Positions 52,824 to 62,701 of a stretch of DNA of 64,000 bases are shown here, piece by piece. The DNA comes from Ryuthela nishihirai (taxonomy: Eukaryota > Arthropoda > Arachnida > Araneae > Heptathelidae). The notes under the pieces are model-generated. The model saw only the letters and a program-made list of their open reading frames with translations, was not told the origin of the DNA and did no database searches. The DNA lies in the NCBI GenBank assembly GCA_038380435.1, contig JAWZYU010000001.1, forward strand, positions 13,310,001 to 13,374,000. The letters run 5' to 3'. Position numbers and translations under genes: made by a program. Every line of letters starts with the position of its first letter. Within the stretch, counting starts at the first letter, position 1.

Positions 52824-52831
52824 CTCTAGAG

Positions 52832-53670
52832 CAATGTCTTCGCCTTTAGTGCTACCCAACTGAAGGGTAATTTCTTCTCTCTCATAACTCTTACTTCTAA
52901 TAATTAAATTTCATTTATGTAGAAAAACTTGCAAAAAGCGCGGATTCTTACACCGAACAATTGCAAATGCAAGAGGGTAATGGTTAATACGTTTAGTACA
53001 ATGGGGGTATTAATTATTAATTGATTGAAAGTTGGATTTTTATATGACCCTGAACCTGGGAAAAGAAGTCTCTAGAATGGATCTCTTGTCGCAGGCTGCA
53101 AGAAAATTATGTTTCATGTGAATGAATTGCTAATAAAAATCTGAAGATTTCGTACAGCTATTGCTATAATAATTATCGTTCGCAAAATCTTGAATTGAGT
53201 CACCAGAATATTTTCAGGGTGTTCTGAAATCAAATACCATTTGTCGTAATGTGATCAGAATTTGTAACTAGAAGAACAATATATCACCTCTCGTGAATAT
53301 CAGATTTTCGTTTTCAAAGGATGAAATTTTATTCCCAATTTAGGATCATCTAATATTGGAAATTCAAACTAACAATTCATTGCGTAAATGCAAATTTTAA
53401 TATTTCTTCTGTACCTATAAAACATAAAATAATTCCTCAATTATCTATTAAAACAAAAAAAAAGCTTCCTCCCTCCATCACAGTGGAAATGAGGCAAATG
53501 ATTGTTGCAAATGTAAAACCGATTGCACATCACACTCTACCACAAAGATTTCAAACTTCTATAACCAGTAGGTCGTTTGCAAAATTTAATTGAAACTTCA
53601 TTACAGGTCACAATTGGAATTTTCATCATTTTCCGCATTTATTGGGTCAAACTGTGGAAATTGGAAGCAG
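52832..53670. other. no gene seen
   Basis: AT-rich. 53465-53530 (CCTCCCTCCATCACAGTGG, GAGGCAAATGATT) weakly resembles 53975-54020, suggesting remains of one repeat. Confidence 0.35.
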
Positions 53671-53675
53671 TAGAT

Positions 53676-53874
53676 TAGGGGTTCTCAATGTGGAGTACGC
53701 GGTAAAACGTTTGGGGGTACGCCGTGAGAGCTCAAAACTAGCTAGATCTAGTAACCAAGTAAAAATAACCATTGTTATATTATAACTATAGTTTTATCTA
53801 TCTATACAAGGGGTACGTCAGTTACATACACATTTCCAGGGGGTACGTGAAGCATAAAAGGTTGAGGACCACTG
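53676..53874 (-). mobile_element. hAT-like MITE with 8-bp TSD
   Basis: TAGGGGTTCTCAATG ... GGTTGAGGACCACTG, flanked by CAGTAGAT (53668-53675) and CAATAGAT (53875-53882), one difference in eight. Confidence 0.9.
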
Positions 53875-53988
53875 CAATAGATGAGTGGGAAAATGCAAAT
53901 AATAATAGTTTATTAGTATCTGTTTGGCACAAAATTAATTTTTTTGTTTATCTCTTAAAATAAAAGTGTCATTTTTCCACTACTCCCT

Positions 53989-54058
53989 GGAGGTAAGAGG
54001 AATGATTAGTGCCAATATAAAGCTCTTGATATTGGCACTAATCTTTCCTCTTACCTCC
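53989..54058. ncRNA. 70-nt hairpin, pre-miRNA or siRNA-like candidate
   Basis: The 30-base arms 53989-54018 (GGAGGTAAGAGGAATGATTA ...) and 54029-54058 (... CCTCTTACCTCC) pair with a single mismatch around the 10-nt loop AAAGCTCTTG. Size and loop fit a pre-miRNA, but the near-perfect pairing is also what a small inverted repeat would give. No expression evidence. Confidence 0.3.
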
Positions 54059-54059
54059 A

Positions 54060-55240
54060 CAACCAAAATTATTCTCCACAACCGAAATTTAAAATTCCTA
54101 TTACAAATACATCGTTCGTAAATTACAATATACGCTCAGCATGCAAATACTGTGCACGAAGATTCATCACCGGGATGAAGAGGGAGCAAAGTTTCAACAT
54201 TTTCGCATAGAACAATATCTCAGTGGACAGGAACCCCCTACTGGAAGTGAAAAATATAAAATCTACTCTACTGTGAGACTGTCGCATTTTGTGATCTCTT
54301 TTGAATCTAATATTATAGTAGCAGGTTATTTAGGTGGTAGGGAGCACGATATTAGTTACTAAAATTTAAATGAAATTAATAATACTTTATGTTACTTTGT
54401 GTATTTTTGGTCAATTTCTATTTCAAATTTTAATTTTTGTTAACTGTTATTTAATACATAGTGTATAATTATATGATATATTTCACATTATGTTCTTCAA
54501 TTTAGATTATTTTTAGTTGCAACCACATTGAAATATTTTGAGAAACATTACAATGACATTATTGAAATTATTGCTTATAAAAACATTATAAATATATTCT
54601 ATTATCCACTTCTATATTCTTTAGTTATATTTGAATCGAGAAATCAAAATTGCATATAAGAATGATGTTCCGCACCTCTTGATTTCATGACCATCACCCT
54701 TATCGGTATTTGGCCGTGAACATGACACAGGATCTGAAATTTCTTAACGTTTCTGAGATCTGTGACCTGAAGAACCGCTGAGCACCAAATCTCACTTCTC
54801 TATCACAAGGAGGAATTTGACCTTTGACTTCAAGGAATCTAATGGATCAGAAATTTCGTAACGTTTCTAAGATATAGAAAAGAAATACCCACAGGCATCA
54901 ATTGTCATATTTAGCATATATAGATTTAAATTTGACAACTGACCTCGATAGACTGATCAAATTCGTAATATCGTTTAGAAGATGGAAACCAAATTGTTTC
55001 TAGCGCTTACAGATCCAGCCTTGGCCTCTATTTGATCTGGAAGAATACTTCGAAGGCCAATTTTTTTGCGAAATCTACTGTTAGGATTACCCTTACGTGC
55101 AAATTGTAAGAGCTCTTCGATTTCTGCATCTTAGTTAGAATAAGACATACCCCCCATCAATTATTCAGTCACTACCTCACTTACAATCGGCTGCATACAC
55201 TCAGTCACTACTTCACTTACTCACAATCAGATGCAAGTAT
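54060..55240. other. no supported gene
   Basis: AT-rich. The 73-codon plus frame at 54141-54362 is without a recognised domain. Confidence 0.35.
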
Positions 55241-55252
55241 CATAGTCCTATT

Positions 55253-55636
55253 TGGGGCGGGGGTGGCTCAGTCGGTAGCGCGTCAGGCTCGTAATCTGTA
55301 GTTCACAGGTTCGAGTCCCAGCTGGGTCAGCGTTGAGATTTATCTCCGCAAAATTCCCCGCCCTGTCCACGGTCAGTAGGGGACACCGATGGGCTTGGAA
55401 AGGCCGCCGTCCGTCAGATGGGATGTTAAGCCGTGGCCCCGTGTGCGGGAGAGCCATACCCTGTGCACGTTAAAGAACACGCTGGATGGCCTTGACGGGA
55501 GGCTACCATCTGTCTCCCAACAGCTATTCCAGTGGGTCCCATCCCCAACCTTCTCTGAGCCTTCGGGGTCCATGTGACCTGGCCATTTAGCCCATTGTGT
55601 GCAAAAAAGTGCCGCTCAGAGGTAATTCCAGTAACC
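55253..55636 (+). mobile_element. SINE-B, full-length with 12-bp TSD
   Basis: Head GGTGGCTCAGTCGGTAGCGC, B box GGTTCGAGTCCC, the full body and a short tail. The duplication CATAGTCCTATT is at 55241-55252 and 55637-55648. Nearly identical to 7948 and 22184. Confidence 0.92.
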
Positions 55637-55649
55637 CATAGTCCTATTC

Positions 55650-56110
55650 CAGTGCTTTCCTCCTATGACGTCGTGGACCACGCCCCTTTATACTATTCAT
55701 AATTGACAACTCCCCCTTATGCATCCCACTACTTTCTCCCTTATTAATAACTTATTATTATTCATAATTAATATTCATAACTCATTAATTAACTCCTTAG
55801 GGCCATCCTCCTTTATTAAAAAAAACCCTATGTCCGCCATTTTGACCACAAACTCCCGAAGTAACTCAAAGTCCCGAGTCCGCCATTTTGAAGTCTTACG
55901 TCCGCCATATTGGTTTCCGCTATCATCCAAAATTCCGAAATATTCCACCTAATTGTGGTGACATCTAGTGTTTAACACACATATATATTTAAAATAAATT
56001 TCCTATAGTGGGACGCGATCCTGCGACCCTCACCTTACTAGCACATTACTAGCACATTACACAGCATGTTAATCCATTACACCAAGGGTAGTATATCATT
56101 AGAGTGTTGA
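55650..56110 (-). mobile_element. composite repeat with SINE-D unit
   Basis: The minus strand at 56100-55985 has CTACCCTTGGTGTAATGGAT (A-box-like) and GGGTCGCAGGATCGCGTCCC (B-box-like). 55850-55890 (CCGAAGTAACTCAAAGTCCC) parallels 17288-17330. The stretch also has three CCGCCATTTTG-type motifs (see findings) and a 13-base internal duplication of TAGCACATTAC near 56040. Confidence 0.5.
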
Positions 56111-56159
56111 AATGTGGATGAAGTTGAAATAACTTATATTTATAAAATATCTAGGTAAT

Positions 56160-56640
56160 GTTATATTTCCGGCATTTATTTTTTATTACAATTTAACGTG
56201 CGAATTTCATATTTCCTGCATTTATTTTTCTTGTAAATTAACCTATGCAATTTTAATTTCTTATAACTGATCGTGCGAATGTTTTTTTTAATGATGATTT
56301 TTTATTTCTTGTAAATAACCTACGTATTTTAGTCCCTGTAAATTAAGAATTTGTATTTCTTATAATTTAACGTGCGAATTTTATATTTTCGGAATTTATT
56401 TTTTATTATAATTTAACGTGGGGATTTTTTTTATTTTTTGTATTTATTTTTTATTAACTTTTTTTTTATTTTTTATAACTCGCGAATCTCTTTATTAATT
56501 GTAAATTAACCTACGAATTTTTTATTCCTCATAAATTAACCTACAAATTTTTTATTTCTTTATAAATTAGCTCTCGATTTTTTTTTATTTTTTATAATTT
56601 AACTTGCGAATATTTATAAATGAATTTTTTAAATCCTTAT
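56160..56640. repeat. degenerate AT minisatellite, ~30-60 bp units
   Basis: Repeated blocks TTATAATTTAACGTGCGAAT, TTGTAAATTAACCTACGAAT and TTTTTTATTTCTT alternate irregularly more than ten times. Position after a SINE-D copy mirrors the shorter array at 17575. Confidence 0.65.
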
Positions 56641-57195
56641 TAATTAAACACTTATCAAAAGTGACGGCCCCTTTATTAATATGAGCTCCCTTAATTAAAA
56701 CGATTATCAAAAGTTCGACCTCCTCATTAAAAAACCCTTAATAATATGCATCCACCTTTATTAAACACCTATCAAAGGTTCTGCCCCTCACGCCGGGCAA
56801 TCAATTCATTTAATTTTTTATTAAAAAATAAATTTTGCGGGCAATTTATTTTTTAAAAATAATATTCATCCTCTTATCGAAACTTATTATCCCATCTCCC
56901 CTTTATGACAGATCAGCTATTTTGTAAATAAGCAAAGTACCCCATCGGAAGAAGACAATCCATCTTCAAATTTCCCTTGGCACGCCTAAACCTTCAAGTG
57001 TTGTGCCTCTCTTATTAAAATTAGTCTCCATATGGTTGAAGGATTATATCTTCAGATATTTGTGTTCAGACGTATTCTGCACCACACTTTCCACGTCCCT
57101 TACCACGTCAGGACTTGTTTTGAAACGATTAAGTGATTTTATGTTAAATTCCTATTTTTTGCCATGTCTCAATTCATTACTCTCCATATTTTCGT
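56641..57195. other. no gene seen
   Basis: AT-rich with repeated short blocks such as CCTTTATTAA and CTTATCAAAAG; no coding support. Confidence 0.35.
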
Positions 57196-57196
57196 A

Positions 57197-57440
57197 TTAA
57201 TACTAAAGCATTTCAAAAACCTCACCACACTAATCAGAGGTAAAAAAATTCCTTCTTTCTTACAAATTTCAATCTCCTCCCAATTAATTAATTTATTTTC
57301 CCTTTTTAATACTAAGCCATTTCAAAGACATCGTGATCGCAACAACACCAAAAAATCACATATAAAAAAATAAACTCACCTTCCTATTTTTTATTTCAAT
57401 AGTTTATTACTAAACCGGCTCAAAGGAATTGCGATTGCAT
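57197..57440. repeat. degenerate ~105-bp tandem, about 2-3 units
   Basis: TAATACTAAAGCATTTCAAA, TAATACTAAGCCATTTCAAA and TTATTACTAAACCGGCTCAA recur at roughly 57197, 57306 and 57405. Confidence 0.4.
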
Positions 57441-57444
57441 CAGC

Positions 57445-58700
57445 AAAAGAATAACCAATAAAACTAATTTTTTAAATCCCGTATATCCGTTAAGCGACTT
57501 GGTCTGAAATTTAAAACTTTCTATTCCTAATACTTATATTTGCTGTATCCCCAATTTAGCATATGATTCACTTATACAAAATATTACTCTTTCCGAGGAA
57601 GTAACTCTGCTCAGTAACAATCGGAAACAAAATATTATTCCTTCCTCGAAAGAAAAATCTGCTAATAAAAAATTATTTGGAAGTGAGATATCATATAAAA
57701 AATCTGGAATTATAAACACTCTTACAGTTTTAAAAATCGTCTTTTCCTCCGTTTACTGGAGAACGTGTGATCACAAGACCAACGACTCATCATGTTGATG
57801 AAATTTAATTTTGCGCTACGAGTTACGTTTGTTTGCAATGTCGGGTATTCGGTTGTCTTTCATCGGATAAAAAATAAATCTGTAAAGAGCTTTCGTACAC
57901 GGTTTAGTTTTATAGAAAGTAAGCAATGCTAAAAGTAGAAAACGATTCATACGTTGCAACTACCCTTGCGTAAAACATCTATCTTTAATTCTACATCCAA
58001 GCACAACATTAACTTAAGTGTATGTTAATGGAGATCTGATGAATTTTTTTCCTATTATCGCGAACGGTTGGATCAGCGATGGATTGCCGCATCCACAAGA
58101 ATGGATGCGGCAATCCTGCAAGCATGGATGCGACACTCACCTACTTTTTAGCAATTATTTGAGTCACCAACATCAGACTATGGAACCAGTGTTTACTGTC
58201 ATGATCTTGTGCAGAACCACAGACTGCTACGTTATATAGAGTTAGAAACCAGTATGAAATAGAAGAATTAATTTATCACGATTATATAGAAGTAATATCG
58301 AATAATTTGAAAATATTCACTTCTTTTTAAAAAGCCAATAACTTGTACTAAATTTTCAAAATCAGAAAATATATATTTAATTATTTCCGCCAGAATTTCA
58401 GTAGGAGAAGTAAATAAGTGTGGAATGCTATGGATTTTGTTTTCCTGAGACATAGTTCCCTAGTCCGCCCCGGGAGCGATGCTCTATGAAAGTTTAACAT
58501 TGTAGAAAAGTTGCCATAATGGTATAGCGAGTGGAATTTTGTACATTCTTTCTCTATGATATGATAGGTCAATGCATGATGCCTTTCTCCAAAACATGTA
58601 AATAATAATATTTTGCCGTCCACCCTCTTGTAAATGCGTGAGTTGAGAATTTTCTCCAATTAACCCCGTATTACCTTTGGTCACAATAAGAACATTGATG
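57445..58700. other. no supported gene; one perfect small hairpin
   Basis: AT-rich. At 58081-58116, GGATTGCCGCATCC and GGATGCGGCAATCC form a perfect 14-bp stem with an 8-nt loop. Short frames (58018-58239, 58381-58684) show no domains. Confidence 0.35.
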
Positions 58701-58714
58701 TGCTTCGAAAGGCT

Positions 58715-59000
58715 CTCACAGATGGGATGTTAAGCCATCTTATGGAGGAGAGAGTGAATGGGTTGATGGATAATGGATAATGGAAAAAGGTAGAAACTAA
58801 ATCCAGTCCTTCGAATGGGACATTAAGCCGTGATACAATGTGCACAATATCCATACCTTAGATACAGGTTAAAGAAGAACCTAGATGCCTTGATGAGAAA
58901 CAACTATCTGTCTCCTAACAGCTGTTTTCGGTGGGTCCCATTTTCAACTTTCGCTAAACTCTAAGGGTCCTTTTGACCTGGCCATTTAGATCACTATGTG
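58715..59000 (+). mobile_element. SINE-B, old copy lacking head
   Basis: GATGGGATGTTAAGCC appears and is partly repeated as AATGGGACATTAAGCCGTG, then AGGTTAAAGAAGAACC, CATCTGTCTCC-like, GGTGGGTCCCATTTTC and GACCTGGCCATTTAG. Confidence 0.65.
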
Positions 59001-59004
59001 ACTA

Positions 59005-59880
59005 TAATTCTAAAGAAGACATGATCAACGAAAGACCAAAGCAGACTTGTCATTCATTTAGATAAACATGTCCATCTAAGTAACAATATTACACTTTGGC
59101 ACTGCAACCGTCCTTTCTACGAAGGTCTTCTTCACACTTTCCACCCAAATCTAGGATTATCCCTGCTCCTCCAGTTATCTGAAAATAACTTATTCCTTAA
59201 TTTAAGTTTATGGACAAATATAAGCCATCCAGGGGATGCTCTCCTATCAATGTGATTAAATTGGGTCCATAATTGAAAATCATTTATAGACGTACCTTAA
59301 TTGTCAGCCATATTAATATTCTTCCCTTCACGGGGCACTTCTGAGTCCCGATGACTCCTACCGGAACTTGCGGAGAATATTGTCATCTGAACGGAAAGAA
59401 CAAGCACAAAACATTAAAGGAATAGCTGATTTACTTGACATGTTTCAGAACATTAACAAAACTAGGATTTCCATTTTTTTAACTAAAAGCCTTAAAAATA
59501 TACACGCTTTATGTAAATGATTTTAATGTTGGAAAATTAAGAAAACGAGAAGTTCTTATTAATAAGAAGAGCAAAGCGATTTAAGTATTAGAAAACTATG
59601 GTTAACTATTATTTATTGTTTTTAATCGCCACTAGATATCAACCAAATGAATGGAGAAAGAACAGCCAACGAAGAGTTACCCAAAGAGATTTTACACTTT
59701 GAGGAGAGATAGAAAAATATATTTAATTTAAAAAGGTGACAGTAGTTATGAAATGTGAATGGAAACTATATTTTAAAGTATCAACAGTTGTTAAATCTGT
59801 TCAAAGTTAGATACATTCCCCAAAATTTAAAGGGAACGTTTCTTTACGTTCGAGTAAATTTTGCAACATTGAGCTAAATG
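59005..59880. other. no supported gene
   Basis: AT-rich; nothing recognisable on either strand. Confidence 0.4.
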
Positions 59881-59882
59881 GC

Positions 59883-60260
59883 AGTTGGGTTGTTTTACCT
59901 TCAAGCGTCATTTTTTGCACACAATTAGCTAAATTGCCAGGTCATAAGGACCCCGAATACTCAGAGAAGGTTAATATGTTAGTTGAACATCTGTTAGAAG
60001 AGAGTTGATAACCTCCCATCAAGGACATCCAGTGTGTTCTTTAAAGTGCAGAGTGTATGGCTCTGCTGCACACTGAGCTACGGTTTTATGTTTCATCCGA
60101 CGGACGGTGGCATTTCCAAGACCATTGGTGTCCCCCTACTGAACGACGGCAGGGCGAGAGTTTTGCGGAGGTAAACCTCAACCTGGCCCAGCTGGGACCT
60201 TAATCTGGGAACTGCAGATTACGAGCCTGGCGCGGTTTCACCTGAACCACCCCTGCTCAG
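59883..60260 (-). mobile_element. SINE-B, nearly full-length, diverged
   Basis: Starts AGTTGGGTTGTTTTACCT and ends with the head complement (CTGCAGATTACGAGCCTGGC, CTGAACCACCCCTGC). The B-box area is altered. Confidence 0.8.
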
Positions 60261-60502
60261 TAAATAGCAGTAGCTAGGGACGGATTAACATAATGCTCGT
60301 ATAATTGCTCGTATAATAGCATATTCAATTCATACAATCACTTAACCGCAGCAACATAATAACCACTTGCTCAAGGAGGACCTCACTTTTAAGTGAAAAA
60401 ATACCTAAAAATTATTTGAAATGTTTTTCAAATAATTTTGAAGAAAAGAGAAAAAGGCAGAAAGATGAAAGAATAATATAACGACATATTAATAAAAGAA
60501 CA

Positions 60503-60703
60503 ATGTTTTGGGAATCCGGCAACAAAACCGAGGCATTATTCCGCGAACAGTGGTATACGAATGCAATATTCCGCGAAAAGTGGTATACGAATGCAATATT
60601 CCGCGAAAAGTGGTATGACATTGCAGCATTTTTAGCAAAGGAGATTGCTAGCAGTGAAAAGAGCAATGGAATTTACATTCAAAGCCATTTTAACCAACGG
60701 TGA
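60503..60703 (+). repeat. 30-bp minisatellite, 3 units, in frame in a 66-codon ORF
   Basis: CCGCGAAAAGTGGTATACGA plus ATGCAATATT repeats at 60541, 60571 and 60601, exactly 30 bases apart, with the first unit reading GAACAG for GAAAAG. On the plus strand it encodes FREKWYTNAI-type decapeptides. Because 30 is a multiple of 3 both strands stay open, so coding is not implied. Confidence 0.7.
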
Positions 60704-60954
60704 GTTACATTTTGATAAGCAATTAGAAACCATTAACCGCTTAAATATTTAGAATCGAGACTATTTACATATTTGAAATTTAAATATCGCTATCATACGC
60801 TACAAAATATAAAACAATTATATGTATTTCTCTCGCGACATATATCTTATATAAATTATTTTACCATATGAATATAGTTTTGTATTACCGTATTATTACC
60901 GTATGAGAATAGTTTTGACAACAATTGTTTTTTTTGATTTCATTAACAGTTCTA

Positions 60955-60992
60955 TTCTGTGGCAAACAGCTGCTTGAGGCGGTATTTGTTGA
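60955..60992 (+). mobile_element. SINE-A, 3' tail scrap
   Basis: TCTGTGGCAAACAGCTGCTT followed by GAGGCGGTATTTGTTG is the last ~38 bases of SINE-A. Confidence 0.65.
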
Positions 60993-61006
60993 TTATTCTG
61001 ATATAC

Positions 61007-61352
61007 AGTAAAGTGTGAATCTGTAGGTGTTGAATTCGGCACTTCAAATATAATGTCAAACTCAAGGTCTGTGTTATCGGGGAGTTTTCCAAGGACTAAT
61101 AGACAATCCACAACTTCCCCTACCATCTAAGTCAAAAGGAAATATGATTGATTAGATATAAAATTGAGTAAATTCAAGTCAGAGAAAGAATTGATTTCGT
61201 ACCTCGTTGCCGAAGAACAGAGTATGTTGCTGTTGAGGTAAAGTCCAGCACGATCCTTCCTAAATGATATGGCTGAGGTGAAAGATGACCTTTCGATGGA
61301 AAGATGTTAGAAGAGGAAGCCGCCTTGCACTCAAAGGAAATTAGCACCGGAA
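61007..61352 (-). CDS. candidate two-exon gene fragment, function unknown
   Basis: On the minus strand, 61352-61203 is open (FPVLISFECKAASSSN ... IVLDFTSTATYSVLRQRG) and richer in G+C than its flanks. It is preceded by TTGTTTAG (acceptor-like) and followed by the donor-like ACGAG|GTACGA. After an 83-base intron, an AG at 61121-61120 (GATGGTAG) allows a splice that keeps the frame into 61119-61007: EVVDCLLVLGKLPDNTDLEF, then DIIFEVPNS. A possible donor follows (ACT|GTATAT at 61006). The join encodes about 87 residues with alternating hydrophobic, beta-rich character. I do not recognise a family. The frame then runs into a SINE-A scrap. No other exons are identifiable in the window, so this could be the middle of a gene, a pseudogene piece or chance. 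Confidence 0.3.
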
Positions 61353-61359
61353 ATTCTAA

Positions 61360-62700
61360 ACAATTCATTTTATTAGCCCAATAAATCAAATTGACAATGG
61401 ATTCTGTTTGGTGTTTATGGAATTCTTTCGAAACAATCGAACGCTAGATATGAATTTTTTAGAATATTTGTGACGTATTACACGAGTATTTCTAATATTT
61501 TTCGTTACCTCTTAAAGTCATTCCTAATCTTGCTACAAAAAATAAAAATTAATTTGAGATGATTAATTTCAAAGTTATGCTTATTTACTTATGATTTCTA
61601 GTGTTGATTGGTATAACCCAATGTTACTAAAATTAGAAATAGATTCTTCATCAAACAACACTGCAATTTGAGTCTTTAAAAATATATTAAAGATATTTTA
61701 CTTTGAAATATTTATTTAAAAAAGGAAAAAGAGCACGGCAATTTTTTTTTTCGATAGGCGACTTAAAAATATTCGAAGGCGGATCCAGGAATAATGGCAC
61801 TCAAATCCAAAAAACTGCCCAAACTTGAACCAGAAGTAGAAATTCTCTTTTTGTGTAGTAACGCATGCTTGGAGAAACTGTCAAGATTTGTCTGAACAGA
61901 CTCTGTAACTGCTTTTATTACTTATCTCCCTATTGCTCTTCGCCCGTCATTTGTCGGTTTGTGTGCTTTTCACACAAAAAGTTGTTCCATCATATCTTTC
62001 GGACGCCACATTCAAACTTAATGATTTATGTATCAAATCAAAGCTTACAACGCGAGGAATGTCATAGGCTTTAAATATATATATTCCCTCCCCGCCCATG
62101 TTCCCTTCTCCCCTAAAAAAGATGAAATATGAAAACCATTGTTCCGCTATATCTTCCGAACGTGAGGACCTAAATTAGGAGTTATGTGTCAAATGAAAGT
62201 TGATATGAGAATGGTCGTAGACTATTTCCAAATTTCCCACCTCCCACCATTTTCCTCCCTCAAAAAGGGGGCTGATTTTCGCGGGAGATTATATTATTTA
62301 ATATAATTTTCTTTATTATAATAGAGAGCCCTTAACGAGTTACGTCTCAAAATAAATGTAGTGATGTCTCCAATCTCATGGTCTATTTTGAACACTACTC
62401 CAAAAACTGGGGGAGGAAAAATATGATCAATGTTTATGAATATCATATCAAAGTTTCTCAAGTTGGTGCTTTTAGTAATAAAAATATAAATAAATTAAAA
62501 ATTTTAATTACCTATCATCCAGTGTGGGCCCTAAAAAGTAGATAATAAGCCTAAAACCTATCGAGGTGCAATCAGTCATGAAATTCGCATTCACTTCAAA
62601 GGAAGATAGGGCACAGGCAATCTTGTTGAGTAGGTAAATAGGACTCACAAGAACATTTATTTAACCCCTAACTCGTAATTGTAGGTCCTTGCGTTCGGAA
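61360..62700. other. no supported gene
   Basis: AT-rich. Two parallel blocks (GTTGTTCCATCATATCTTTC near 61980 and CATTGTTCCGCTATATCTTC near 62137, each followed by CGGAC/CGAAC and 'ATGTGTCAAA'-like text) suggest a diverged ~155-bp duplication. A 69-codon frame at 61865-62074 is not supported. Confidence 0.35.
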
Positions 62701-62701
62701 G

